Below, piece by piece: positions 8,826-17,340 of a stretch of 64,000 nucleotides of DNA (positions are counted from its first letter, which is position 1; the number at the start of each line of letters is the position of its first letter). Position numbers and translations under genes: made by a program. The DNA comes from Porphyrobacter sp. GA68 (GTDB lineage: Bacteria; Pseudomonadota; Alphaproteobacteria; Sphingomonadales; Sphingomonadaceae). The notes under the pieces were generated by a model. The model saw nothing but the letters and a program-made list of their open reading frames with translations. It was not told the origin of the DNA and ran no database searches. The stretch is from the NCBI RefSeq assembly GCF_022605525.1, contig NZ_JAKQYJ010000002.1:496001-560000 (forward strand), given 5' to 3'.

Positions 8826-9592
8826 TCCGGCGTGGACACCTCTTGCTCCTTGCGCTGGCAGCGGCGCTGGCGACGAGCGGCTGCGAACGGGTAGAATCCC
8901 AGCCGGACCGGCCCGACACCGCGCAGGAATTTCCTTTGCCCGACCGCCCGGTATCCGGGCTGGGCGCGACCCAGTTCTCCACCGAAACACAGCGCGACAG
9001 CGTCAACGAAGCGCAGGTGGTGATGGATCTGGCGCGGATTACGCCCGGCATGACGGTGGCCGACATTGGCGCGGGCGAGGGGTACTACACCGTACGCCTT
9101 GCTGAACGGGTCGGCCCCAATGGCCGCGTTCTGGCACAGGACATCGACGCGGCCGCGTTGCAGCGGCTGGGCGAGCGGGTGAACCGGGAACAGCTCGACA
9201 ACGTCTCCATCGTCCTTGGGGCTGCGGACGATCCGCGGCTCCCACCGGCGAGCTTCGACCGCGTGTTCCTGGTCCACATGTACCACGAGGTCGCAGAACC
9301 GTATGCGTTTCTGTGGCGCCTGTGGCCGGCGCTCAAACCGGGTGGCGAAGTCATCGTGGTCGATGTGAACCGGCCCACCGATCAGCACGGGATCGATCCT
9401 CTCCTCCTCCAGTGCGAGTTCCGAGCCGTTGGTTTTGAGTTGATCGAGTTCAACGAAACGCCGCAGCTTGCCGGATATTTTGCCAAGTTCCGTCCCATGC
9501 GTACTCGCACTCCGCCCCGTTCAATCCAGCCCTGCCGCGTAGTTGAGCGGGCTGAAGGCGAAGAAACCCCCGCCGCAACAGGAAATCAGTAA
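8822..9592 (+). CDS. Putative lipoprotein with class I SAM-methyltransferase fold
   Basis: The 256-residue protein begins with a typical lipoprotein signal (positive start, Leu/Ala core, lipobox LATSGC with Cys21), followed by a low-complexity linker. From about residue 55 it has a Rossmann methyltransferase pattern: motif I VADIGAGEGYYTVRLAE, then a second acidic strand (VLAQDID) and LVHMYHEVAEP in the motif IV region. Such proteins are usually annotated as class I SAM-dependent methyltransferases. An exported, SAM-dependent enzyme is odd because SAM is not thought to be available in the periplasm. Either the signal is real and the domain does something else, or the real start is internal. 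Coupled to prfB by ATGA and to the next gene by TAATG, which argues for the 8822 start. Confidence 0.75.
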   Translation: MIRRGHLLLLALAAALATSGCERVESQPDRPDTAQEFPLPDRPVSGLGATQFSTETQRDSVNEAQVVMDLARITPGMTVADIGAGEGYYTVRLAERVGPNGRVLAQDIDAAALQRLGERVNREQLDNVSIVLGAADDPRLPPASFDRVFLVHMYHEVAEPYAFLWRLWPALKPGGEVIVVDVNRPTDQHGIDPLLLQCEFRAVGFELIEFNETPQLAGYFAKFRPMRTRTPPRSIQPCRVVERAEGEETPAATGNQ

Positions 9593-10998
9593 TGTCTTTC
9601 AAAGGTTTGCAGCCGATACTTTATGGCGACCGCGAAGTCTGGCCGCTGGTGGAAGGCGGGAAGGGGGTATCCGCCACCAACCACGCCAGTTCGGGCGCCT
9701 GGGCAGCGGCTGGAGGCATCGGTACGGTCAGCGCCGTGAACGCGGACAGCTATGACGCCGAAGGCAAGATCATTCCGCAGGTCTATGACGCAATGACGCG
9801 GGTGGAGCGGCACTTCCAGCTGGTACGCTATGCCATCGACGGTGCGGTCGAACAGGTGCAGCGTGCCTACGAACTTTCCCGCGGCCAGGGGGCGATCAAC
9901 ATCAATGTCCTGTGGGAGCAGGGCGGGGCGCAGCAGGTGCTGGAAGGGGTTCTGGAGCGCACCCGCGGGCTGGTAACGGGCGTAACCTGCGGCGCAGGCA
10001 TGCCGTACAAGCTGGCTGAAATCGCCGCGCGCTTCAACGTGCATTACCTGCCCATCATCAGCTCAGCCCGCGCTTTTCGTGCCCTGTGGAAGCGATCCTA
10101 CCACAAGGTCAGCGATCTTATGGCTGCCGTGGTGTACGAAGATCCGTGGCTGGCGGGCGGCCACAACGGCCTGTCCAACGCAGAAGACCCCCTGAAGCCC
10201 GAAGATCCCTATCCGCGCGTCAAGGCGCTGCGCGAAATTATGCGCGCAGAAGGGGTGAGCGAGGACGTGCCGATCGTCATGGCTGGCGGCGTTTGGTATC
10301 TTCGGGAATGGAACGACTGGATCGACAACCCTGAGCTGGGCAAAATTGCGTTCCAGTTCGGAACCCGGCCGCTGCTGACAGAAGAAAGTCCGATACCGCA
10401 GGGATGGAAGGACGCATTACGGACGATCGAGCCGGGCGACGTGCTCCTGCACAAGTTCTCGCCCACGGGCTTCTATTCCAGCGCCGTCAGGAACCCGTTC
10501 CTGCTCGACCTGGTCCACCGGTCCGAACGGCAGATCCCTTACAGCAAGGTTGCGGCCGGAGAACACACGACGCAGCTTGACGTGGGGGTTCGGGGCAAGA
10601 ACTTCTGGGTGGCCCAGCGCGACTACCAGCGTGCGCAGGTCTGGTTCGCGCAAGGCTATACCGAGGCGCTGAAGACGCCCGACGACACGATCATCTATGT
10701 CACCCCGCAAAGTCGTGACACAATCCGGCAGGACCAGAGGGACTGCATGGGGTGTCTGTCGCACTGCCAGTTCTCCAGCTGGAAGGATCACGACGACTAC
10801 ACCACCGGACGCCTCGCCGACCCGCGCAGCTTCTGCATTCAGAAAACCCTGCAGGACATCGCGCACGGAGAGCCGGTCGAACAGAACCTGATGTTCGCCG
10901 GTCACGCGGCTTACCGCTTCAAGACGGACCCGTTCTACTCGAACAACTTCACCCCGACAGTGAAGCAGCTGGTGGACAGGATTCTGACGGGGGATTGA
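9592..10998 (+). CDS. Nitronate monooxygenase-like flavoprotein with C-terminal Cys cluster
   Basis: A 468-residue TIM-barrel FMN enzyme of the nitronate monooxygenase / 2-nitropropane dioxygenase family. Barrel features include VTCGAGMPYKLAEIA, the AGGHNG motif whose histidine is catalytic in characterised members, and the phosphate-binding IVMAGGVW and FQFGTRPLL segments. It is longer than usual NMOs (about 320-380 residues) because of a C-terminal part containing CMGCLSHC (Cys385, Cys388, Cys392) and Cys415. This spacing could hold an iron-sulfur or zinc centre; that is inference. The PfaD-type enoyl reductases of polyunsaturated fatty acid synthases are a related alternative, but no PUFA synthase genes are nearby. 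The start overlaps the preceding stop (TAATG). Confidence 0.82.
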   Translation: MSFKGLQPILYGDREVWPLVEGGKGVSATNHASSGAWAAAGGIGTVSAVNADSYDAEGKIIPQVYDAMTRVERHFQLVRYAIDGAVEQVQRAYELSRGQGAININVLWEQGGAQQVLEGVLERTRGLVTGVTCGAGMPYKLAEIAARFNVHYLPIISSARAFRALWKRSYHKVSDLMAAVVYEDPWLAGGHNGLSNAEDPLKPEDPYPRVKALREIMRAEGVSEDVPIVMAGGVWYLREWNDWIDNPELGKIAFQFGTRPLLTEESPIPQGWKDALRTIEPGDVLLHKFSPTGFYSSAVRNPFLLDLVHRSERQIPYSKVAAGEHTTQLDVGVRGKNFWVAQRDYQRAQVWFAQGYTEALKTPDDTIIYVTPQSRDTIRQDQRDCMGCLSHCQFSSWKDHDDYTTGRLADPRSFCIQKTLQDIAHGEPVEQNLMFAGHAAYRFKTDPFYSNNFTPTVKQLVDRILTGD

Positions 10999-11320
10999 GA
11001 GGCGAGGCGCGGGGGAAGGCGGGCACCCCACCCGCTCAGTAAGGCAGCCCGAGACAACGGCTTCAAGACGGCAATCGGCCCGGCAGGGAGGCTGAGAAGG
11101 TTTCGTCGCTCTCAAGATGCAGCTTTCCTGCACAACCTGCCTGTCCTACGGGCGACCTTGTGCTTATTGAGGGTAGCGTTCTCTGACGGCGTAGCCTCAA
11201 CCGGATTTGCTCCTGCCGGGACGACGCGCGGCTATGCTCTTGAACAGTGTAACACCCGGTCCATGTCTCGCTTCGCCGCTGTCCGCCGGACCTATCGGCG
11301 CGCTGCTGCATTGAGGGTGG
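10999..11320. other. 322-base intergenic region upstream of uvsE
   Basis: No gene is seen. A GC hairpin (GCGGG/CCCGC) follows the flavoprotein stop by about 25 bases, and TTGAGG (11167-11172) is mirrored by CCTCAA (11195-11200). I looked for a GTTC-N7-GTTC SOS box here because uvsE is a repair gene and found none. Confidence 0.5.
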
Positions 11321-12484
11321 ATGACCGGCCATTCCCATCCCCTGCGCCTCGGCTTTCCGGTAAAGGTCATGGGACGGCAAGGCATGAAGACACAGGACGG
11401 CCGCCGCTGGCAGAAGAACCCGCATCTCAAGTGCTCGCTTGAACTGCTCGACCCGGTGCTGGACTATCTGCGGGACGAGAACATCGAGATGTACCGGCTA
11501 TCGTCGGACATCGCCCCCTACGCCACGCACCCCGATTTGCCGCAGTTCCACGGCCAGGTCGCCGACAGTGATGCGGAGCTCAAGGCCTTCGGACGCAAGG
11601 CAAAGGATTACGGTATTCGCCTGTCCTTCCACCCCTCGCAATACGTCCTGCTGAACTCTCCGGACGAGAAGCTGACCGCAAAGAGCATCTGGGACCTGGC
11701 CAGCCAAGCCGAAATGCTGGACCGCATGGAGCTGGACGACGAAGCTGTCATGGTGACTCATGTGGGCGGGGTTTATGACGATCACGAAGCCAGCCGTGCG
11801 CGCTGGATCAAGGGTTGGGAACAGTGTCCGGATCACGTTCGGCGGCGACTGGTGCTGGAACACGACGACATCCGCTTTTCAGCCGCGGATGTGCTGTGGA
11901 TCCACGAAAGAACCGGGGTGAGGCTGGTGTTCGACTACCAGCATTTCTGGTGCCTCAACCCCGAGCGGCTCGACATGCGCGACACGCTTGAGAGGTTCAT
12001 GGCGACATGGCCGCAAGGAGTGCGACCCAAGCTGCACTTTTCCTCACCCCGAACCGAACTGCGCGAAGTGAAGGTGAAGATCACGCCCAAACAGCGCGAA
12101 GCGGCCAGAGCCGGCAAGCACTCTGCGGCTAGAGGTGAGCTGCTCAAGGCTCCTGTGAAGCACACCGCGCGGATCAAGACTGTGCTGCGCCCTCCTGTTT
12201 GGACCGGCCATTCCGATTTCACCAACCCCTTCGAATTCGCGACCTTCATGCGAATGGCGGACGGTCTTTATTTCGACGTGATGCTGGAGGGTAAGGCAAA
12301 GGACATCAGCCTGATGCGCCTTCGGCCCGACCTGCTCCGCTACGCTCCCGACGTTGCCGCACGGTTCGGCATAACGCCCGCTGATGCCGCCCAACTGGCG
12401 GAGGACGAGAACCGGCTGGAACATGTAGCCGCGGCGGATCGTGAGCCTGATGTGGATGAAGGGTTCCAAGTCGCGGCTGAGTAG
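11321..12484 (+). CDS. uvsE: UV damage endonuclease UvsE
   Basis: UVDE-family endonuclease, 387 residues, which nicks DNA 5' of cyclobutane dimers and 6-4 photoproducts to begin excision repair. The TIM-barrel metal-site motifs are all seen: YRLSSDIAPYATHP, RLSFHPSQYVLLNS, MVTHVGGVYDDHEAS, LVLEHDDIRFS, VFDYQHFWCLNP and KLHFSSPRTE. The ATG at 11321 is preceded by GAGGGTGG. The region after residue 290 (PPVWTGHSDFTNPFEF) also fits the family. It stands alone and converges on the 2-hydroxyacid dehydrogenase gene, with an 18-base gap between stops. No SOS box is seen upstream, so its control is probably not by LexA. Confidence 0.93.
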   Translation: MTGHSHPLRLGFPVKVMGRQGMKTQDGRRWQKNPHLKCSLELLDPVLDYLRDENIEMYRLSSDIAPYATHPDLPQFHGQVADSDAELKAFGRKAKDYGIRLSFHPSQYVLLNSPDEKLTAKSIWDLASQAEMLDRMELDDEAVMVTHVGGVYDDHEASRARWIKGWEQCPDHVRRRLVLEHDDIRFSAADVLWIHERTGVRLVFDYQHFWCLNPERLDMRDTLERFMATWPQGVRPKLHFSSPRTELREVKVKITPKQREAARAGKHSAARGELLKAPVKHTARIKTVLRPPVWTGHSDFTNPFEFATFMRMADGLYFDVMLEGKAKDISLMRLRPDLLRYAPDVAARFGITPADAAQLAEDENRLEHVAAADREPDVDEGFQVAAE

Positions 12485-12502
12485 CCGCGCTCAGGTGGGT
12501 CG

Positions 12503-13516
12503 TTAAAGTACGCCTTCGAGTACCTGATCGGGCGGGCGGTGGCCGTCGGCCCACGCACGGATGTTCGCGATAACCCGCATTCCGGACTCCTCGCGTCCTT
12601 CGATCGTGGCGCTGCCGATGTGGGGCAGGGTCATGACGTTGGGGTGCGCGAGTAGGCGCGGGTCCACCTGCGGTTCTTCAGGGTAGACGTCCAGCCCCGC
12701 ACCCATCAAACGGCCATCCTGCAGTGCGGTTATAAGCGCGTTCTGATCCACCAGATCGCCGCGCGCGGTGTTGATGAGGGATGCTCCCTCTTTCATCAAC
12801 CCGATCCTCCGGCCATCAATGATGCCTCGGGTGGCAGGCGTGGCGGGGCAGTGGAGGGTGAGAATGTCGGCCTGCTTCACTAATGCGTCCAGATCGGGCA
12901 CAAATCTGGCGTGGAGCATGTTCTCCAGCGCCTCGGGCAGCCGCTTGCGATTGTGGTACGCTATCTGCAGGCCGAACGCCCGGGCCCGATGGGCGACAGC
13001 CTGGCCGATCCGCCCCATTCCGACAATGCCAAGGGTCTTGCCGGCCAGTTTGCGTCCAAGCAGGGCAGACGGCGCCCAGCCAGACCACTCCCCGTTTCTC
13101 ACCAGCTCGACCCCTTCACGCACGCGGCGGGGAACTCCGATGATCAGCGCCATGGTCAGATCGGCAGTGTCGTCGGTGAATACCCCGGGCGTGTTGGTGA
13201 CAATGATCCGGCGAGCCGTGGCTGCGGCGAGGTCCAGGTGATCCGTTCCCGCTCCAAAGCTGGCGATCAGGCGAAGCCGTTCGTCGGCACTGTTGATGAG
13301 ATCATCGCTGATCCGGTCAGTGACCGTCGGTACCAGAACATCGCAGTCGCGCATGGCGGTCAAGATTTCGTCGCGCGTGAAGGGATGATCGTCGTCGTTC
13401 GGCACGAAATCGAACAATTCGGCCATTCGCCGCTCGACAGCGGGCATAAGGGCGCGGGTGGCGATTACGCGCGGCCTGCCGATGATGCGCGGAGTAGTGG
13501 TGGCTGAACTGGCCAT
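12503..13516 (-). CDS. D-isomer-specific 2-hydroxyacid dehydrogenase (glyoxylate reductase-like)
   Basis: A 337-residue NAD(P)-dependent dehydrogenase that interconverts 2-oxo acids and D-2-hydroxy acids. The nucleotide-binding motif is LGIVGMGRIGQAVAHRA, and the catalytic triad is covered by INTARGDLVD (Arg), YPEEPQVD (Glu) and LPHIGSATIEGR (His). The GFTHLD-type segment is represented by SFGAGTDHLDL. Start at 13516 (MASSATTTPR); an upstream in-frame ATG at 13570 would add 18 residues of little character. Substrate (glyoxylate, hydroxypyruvate or another) cannot be told from sequence. It is transcribed divergently from the SH3-domain gene. Confidence 0.9.
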   Translation of the reverse strand: MASSATTTPRIIGRPRVIATRALMPAVERRMAELFDFVPNDDDHPFTRDEILTAMRDCDVLVPTVTDRISDDLINSADERLRLIASFGAGTDHLDLAAATARRIIVTNTPGVFTDDTADLTMALIIGVPRRVREGVELVRNGEWSGWAPSALLGRKLAGKTLGIVGMGRIGQAVAHRARAFGLQIAYHNRKRLPEALENMLHARFVPDLDALVKQADILTLHCPATPATRGIIDGRRIGLMKEGASLINTARGDLVDQNALITALQDGRLMGAGLDVYPEEPQVDPRLLAHPNVMTLPHIGSATIEGREESGMRVIANIRAWADGHRPPDQVLEGVL

Positions 13517-13612
13517 CGTACGTGCAGCTAGGCTGCGGGCCTGTGCTGCGTCAACCCGTGTGGCGGACAAGATGCTTGCCCCGCGCAGCCTTGCGGTCTT
13601 AAGCTGAACCTC

Positions 13613-14086
13613 ATGTTCATTCGCGCCGCGTTCATTTTCCTGCCGTTCGTCCTCTTGCTCTCCACTCCGGCAGCCGCGCAGGATCGCCCGACACCTTACT
13701 GGGCCACGGTCAAGGCGAAGGAACTGAACATGCGGGTCGGTCCCAGCGCGGAGTTTCGCATCGCATGGGTGTATCGCCGCCCCGGCTTGCCGTTGAAGGT
13801 GCTGCGCCTGCGCGAGGGGTGGCGGCTGGTGGAAGATCCGGATGGCACCCGCGGATGGGTGGTTGCCCGGCTGCTCGATGACAAGCGTGGAGTGATCGTC
13901 ACCGGGGACGGCTATGCGGCGATGCGAACCGCGCCCAGCTATGTTTCCGAGCTGCGCTGGCGCCTGGAACCCGGCGTGGTGGGCAGCCTGGAAACTTGCG
14001 AAGCTGGCTGGTGCCGCATTTCCGTCGACCAGCGTTACCGTGGGTGGGTAGAGGCCGACCGGCTCTGGGGTGACGAGGAACCCTGA
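13613..14086 (+). CDS. Secreted SH3-domain protein
   Basis: A 157-residue exported protein. A Sec signal peptide covers residues 1-22 with cleavage after AAA-Q (TPAAAQD). Two tandem bacterial SH3-like repeats follow: YWATVKAKELNMRVGPSAEF through GWVVARLL (about 28-86), then GYAAMRTAPSYVSELRW through RGWVEADRLWG (about 99-154). The N-M-R-x-G-P pattern is the SH3_3/SH3_4 hallmark. A pair of cysteines (CEAGWC) in the second repeat could form a disulfide. A role in binding cell-wall peptides is the usual guess for this family; nothing in the context narrows it. Confidence 0.85.
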   Translation: MFIRAAFIFLPFVLLLSTPAAAQDRPTPYWATVKAKELNMRVGPSAEFRIAWVYRRPGLPLKVLRLREGWRLVEDPDGTRGWVVARLLDDKRGVIVTGDGYAAMRTAPSYVSELRWRLEPGVVGSLETCEAGWCRISVDQRYRGWVEADRLWGDEEP

Positions 14087-14104
14087 TCCGCAGGCGATCT
14101 GCCG

Positions 14105-15301
14105 TCAGACAAGCTCCACTGCCACGGCGGTCGCTTCACCGCCGCCGATGCACAGGCTGGCAATCCCCTTCTTTTTGTTCTGCCGCCGGAGAGCGTTCAG
14201 CAGCGTCACAATGATGCGCGTTCCGCTTGCACCGATGGGGTGGCCCAGCGCCGTGCCGCCACCGTTCACGTTGATCTTGTCGTGCGGAATGCCGATGTCC
14301 CGCATTGCGAACATTGCGACACATGCAAAAGCCTCGTTGATTTCCCACAGGTCGACTTCATCCTTTGACCAACCTGCATTTGCCAGCACCTTTTCGATGG
14401 CACCGATCGGCGCCGTCGTAAACTTCGCAGGTTCCTGAGCGTGGGCAGCGGTCGCGACGATGCGCGCCACCGGCGACAGACCGTTCTGCGTGGCAACACT
14501 CTGGCGGGTAAGAACTACAGCAGCCGCACCATCCGAAATGGATGACGACGTCGCCGCAGTGATCGTGCCATCCTTGGCGAAGGCGGGCCTCAACGTGGGT
14601 ATCTTCTCCGGCTTGCCGCGCCCGGGCTGTTCGTCGGTGTCGACCATCGTATCACCCGCGCGCCCCGACACGGTCACTGCTATAACCTCGTCCGCGAAAG
14701 CGCCGCTTTCGATAGCGGCATTGGCGCGGCGCAGGGATTCGATGGAATAGGCATCCATGTCTTCTCGGGTCATCTGGTATTCGTTCGCCGTTTCCTGCGC
14801 AAAAGTACCCATGGCGCGCCCCGCCTCGTAGGCGTCCTCAAGCCCGTCGAGAAACATGTGGTCGTACGCGGTGTCATGCCCGATCCGCGCGCCGGAGCGA
14901 TGTTTCTTCAGAAGATACGGCGCATTGGTCATGCTTTCCATCCCGCCGGCAACGATCATCTGCGCCGATCCGCTGGCCAGAGCCTCGGCCCCCATGATCA
15001 CCGTTTGCATCCCGCTCCCGCAGACCTTGTTCACCGTGGTTGCCTGGACGCTCTTGGGCAGGCCAGCCTTGATGGCCGCCTGCCGCGCGGGCGCCTGCCC
15101 CAGACCTGCGGGCAGCACGCAGCCCATGTAGATCCGGTCGACGTTCTCACCCGCTATCCCGGCCCGCTCCACCGCCGCCTGAACCGCTGCCGCGCCCAGG
15201 TCCGTTGCGCTCGCGTCCGCCAGCACCCCTTGCATCCCGCCCATCGGGGTCCGGGCGTAGGACAGGATGACGACCGGGTCGGAAGCGCTGAATTGAACCA
15301 T
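14105..15301 (-). CDS. Acetyl-CoA acetyltransferase (thiolase)
   Basis: A 398-residue biosynthetic-type thiolase that condenses two acetyl-CoA to acetoacetyl-CoA or runs in reverse. The nucleophile Cys94 sits in NKVCGSGMQ, the general base His354 in GGGTALGHPIGASGTR, and Cys384 in SLCIGGGEA. NEAFA (322-326) is also present. The ATG at 15301 matches the usual thiolase N terminus; 15328 is a possible upstream start. phaB or other acetoacetyl-CoA genes are not adjacent, so the pathway (polyhydroxybutyrate, ketone body or fatty acid metabolism) is open. Divergent from the aldehyde dehydrogenase gene, with an 11-bp direct repeat in between. Confidence 0.93.
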   Translation of the reverse strand: MVQFSASDPVVILSYARTPMGGMQGVLADASATDLGAAAVQAAVERAGIAGENVDRIYMGCVLPAGLGQAPARQAAIKAGLPKSVQATTVNKVCGSGMQTVIMGAEALASGSAQMIVAGGMESMTNAPYLLKKHRSGARIGHDTAYDHMFLDGLEDAYEAGRAMGTFAQETANEYQMTREDMDAYSIESLRRANAAIESGAFADEVIAVTVSGRAGDTMVDTDEQPGRGKPEKIPTLRPAFAKDGTITAATSSSISDGAAAVVLTRQSVATQNGLSPVARIVATAAHAQEPAKFTTAPIGAIEKVLANAGWSKDEVDLWEINEAFACVAMFAMRDIGIPHDKINVNGGGTALGHPIGASGTRIIVTLLNALRRQNKKKGIASLCIGGGEATAVAVELV

Positions 15302-15353
15302 CGTTTTGAGCCTTTCGCGAGCTTGCAAGGGATGCCGATAAGCGGCTACCAGC

Positions 15354-15377
15354 TAGTGCGGCGACGTAGTGCGGCGA
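15354..15377. repeat. Two direct copies of TAGTGCGGCGA between divergent genes
   Basis: TAGTGCGGCGA occurs at 15354-15364 and again at 15367-15377 (13-base period) in the 100-base gap between the thiolase and aldehyde dehydrogenase starts. It could be a regulator site or a simple slippage duplication. Confidence 0.5.
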
Positions 15378-15401
15378 TAAGGCAAAGGCAACGGGAGAGC
15401 A

Positions 15402-16832
15402 GTGGTGTCGAGCAGCAGCGGTGAGATGACCGGTATTCTCGAGCGGCAGCGTGCCGCCTTTGTCGCCTCGCGGCCGGAACGGCTGGCGGTGCGCCGCAAC
15501 CGGATCGAGCGCGCGATGAAGCTTCTCACCGACCACGCCGAACCGCTGTGCGCGGCGATGGCCGAAGACTTCGGCAGCCGCTCCGTTCGCCAGTCCATGA
15601 TGACGGATATTGCGGGCACGGTACGGTTCGGCAAATATTGTCTCAAGAACCTGGCTGGCTGGGCAAAGCCGGATCGGCGCCGGTTGGATTTCCCGTTGCC
15701 GCTGCTGGGTGCCAAGGCAGAGGTGCGGTACGAAGCCAAAGGTGTCGTGGGGATCATGTCGCCCTGGAACTTCCCTGTGAACCTGTCTTTCGGACCGCTG
15801 ATGCAGGTGCTGGCGGCGGGCAATCGCGCCATGCTGAAACCATCAGAGTTTACCGAACGTACAAGCAGCCTCACCGCCGAACTGGTGGACAAGGTGTTCG
15901 CTCCCGAAGAGGTGGCGGTCGTCACGGGAGGCCCGGATGTCGCGCAGGCATTTTCCGAGCTGCCGTTCGACCACCTGGTTTTCACCGGCTCGACCGCGAC
16001 AGGCCGCAAGGTGATGGAAGCGGCGGCGAAGAACCTTGTGCCCGTTACGCTGGAGCTGGGTGGAAAGTCGCCTGTATTCGTCGGCCGCAGCGCCGACCTC
16101 CGCCGCGCGGGGGAGCGGATTGCGATGGGCAAGATGATGAATGCCGGTCAGATCTGCCTGGCACCGGATTACCTGCTGGTCCACGAAAGCCAGGAGGACG
16201 CGGCCATCGCGGCAGTGGAGTTGGGCGTGCGCGACATGTATCCGACCCTGTTGAGCAACGATGACTATGCCAGCGTGGTGACGGATCGCCATTTCGAGCG
16301 GTTGCAAGACATGGTCGAGGATGCGCGTCAAAAGGGGGCCGAGGTGGTGGAGGTGAACCCGGCGAACGAGGATTTCACCGCGTCGAACAACCGCAAGATG
16401 CCGCTGACCATCCTGCGCAACGTCACAGACGACATGCGGGCGATGCAGGAAGAGATCTTCGGCCCGGTTCTGCCGGTGAAGACATACAGCCGGGCAGAGG
16501 ATGCGGTGGATTATGTCAATGGGCGTGATCGCCCGCTCGGCCTTTACTACTTCGGCAGCGACAGGGTGGAACAGGAGCAGGTGCTGACCCGCACCATTTC
16601 CGGCGGCGTCACGGTGAATGACGTGGTGTTCCACGTTTCGATGGACGACCTGCCGTTCGGCGGGGTCGGACCATCGGGTATCGGCTCGTACCACGGGCCG
16701 GAGGGGTTCCGCGAGTTCAGCCACGCGCGCAGCATATACACCCAGCCTGCCATCGACATTGCGAAACTGGCCGGCTTCAAGCCGCCCTATGGCCAGGCCA
16801 CAGACAAAGCGGCGCGGATGGCGATGAGGTAG
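15402..16832 (+). CDS. Coniferyl aldehyde dehydrogenase-type aldehyde dehydrogenase
   Basis: A 476-residue class 3-like ALDH that oxidises an aldehyde to the acid with NAD(P). Asn123 (SPWNFPVNLS), the general base Glu218 (LELGGKSP) and the nucleophile Cys252 (NAGQICLAPDY) are all present, as is EEIFGPVLPV. The end of the protein (GGVGPSGIGSYHGPEGFREF) is typical of the coniferyl aldehyde dehydrogenase (CalB) subgroup, which acts on lignin-derived aldehydes, but sphingomonad members may also take fatty aldehydes. The start is one of two adjacent GTG codons (15402 or 15405) after GGGAGAG. No lignin-pathway genes are nearby. Confidence 0.87.
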   Translation: MVSSSSGEMTGILERQRAAFVASRPERLAVRRNRIERAMKLLTDHAEPLCAAMAEDFGSRSVRQSMMTDIAGTVRFGKYCLKNLAGWAKPDRRRLDFPLPLLGAKAEVRYEAKGVVGIMSPWNFPVNLSFGPLMQVLAAGNRAMLKPSEFTERTSSLTAELVDKVFAPEEVAVVTGGPDVAQAFSELPFDHLVFTGSTATGRKVMEAAAKNLVPVTLELGGKSPVFVGRSADLRRAGERIAMGKMMNAGQICLAPDYLLVHESQEDAAIAAVELGVRDMYPTLLSNDDYASVVTDRHFERLQDMVEDARQKGAEVVEVNPANEDFTASNNRKMPLTILRNVTDDMRAMQEEIFGPVLPVKTYSRAEDAVDYVNGRDRPLGLYYFGSDRVEQEQVLTRTISGGVTVNDVVFHVSMDDLPFGGVGPSGIGSYHGPEGFREFSHARSIYTQPAIDIAKLAGFKPPYGQATDKAARMAMR

Positions 16833-16964
16833 CTTTCTTGCGCCTAGGTCGGCGCGGAACAGATCGAAAACGGCAAGCTGCGTTTCACGCACTTCTCGGC
16901 CTTGCGCATACGGCCAGAGGGGCGTAGATGCCCGCGCAACCGCCAACACCAGCTAGGCTTTTCC

Positions 16965-17339
16965 GTGGTAGATCTCTCGCAATACCTGCCGATCCTGATC
17001 TTTCTGGTCATAGCCCTTGGCTTGTCGACCGCTTTCGTCTTTCTGCCGATGGGCGTTTCGCGGCTGACGGGTTCGTACAACCCCACCGCGGAGAAGCTGA
17101 GCGAGTATGAGTGCGGCTTTCCGGCATTTGAAGATGCGCGCAGTCAGTTTGACATCCGCTTTTATCTGGTTGCGATCTCTTTTATCCTGTTCGATCTTGA
17201 GGCCGCATTCCTATATCCCTGGGCGGTGAGCCTCGAGTTTACCGGATGGGCCGGGTGGGCCGGCATGATGATCTTCCTCGGCATCCTGGCGGTGGGCCTC
17301 GCCTATGAATGGAAGATGGGCGCGCTGGACTGGGACTGA
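16965..17339 (+). CDS. nuoA: NADH-quinone oxidoreductase subunit A
   Basis: First gene of the complex I operon. The 124-residue membrane subunit has three transmembrane helices and the conserved loop [21 protein letters not shown], which lies near the quinone chamber. The GTG at 16965 gives the normal family length, with AGG about ten bases upstream; longer in-frame readings have a non-membrane, Arg-rich front unlike NuoA. A weak promoter-like pair (TTGCGC, then GTAGAT after 16 bases, near 16902-16930) precedes it. nuoB follows after a single base. Confidence 0.93.
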   Translation: MVDLSQYLPILIFLVIALGLSTAFVFLPMGVSRLTGSYNPTAEKLSEYECGFPAFEDARSQFDIRFYLVAISFILFDLEAAFLYPWAVSLEFTGWAGWAGMMIFLGILAVGLAYEWKMGALDWD

Positions 17340-17340
17340 C

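Noticed and set aside
10999-11320. SOS box in front of uvsE
   Set aside because: No GTTC-N7-GTTC or GAAC-N7-GAAC was found; one GAAC occurs near 11243 without a partner at the right distance.
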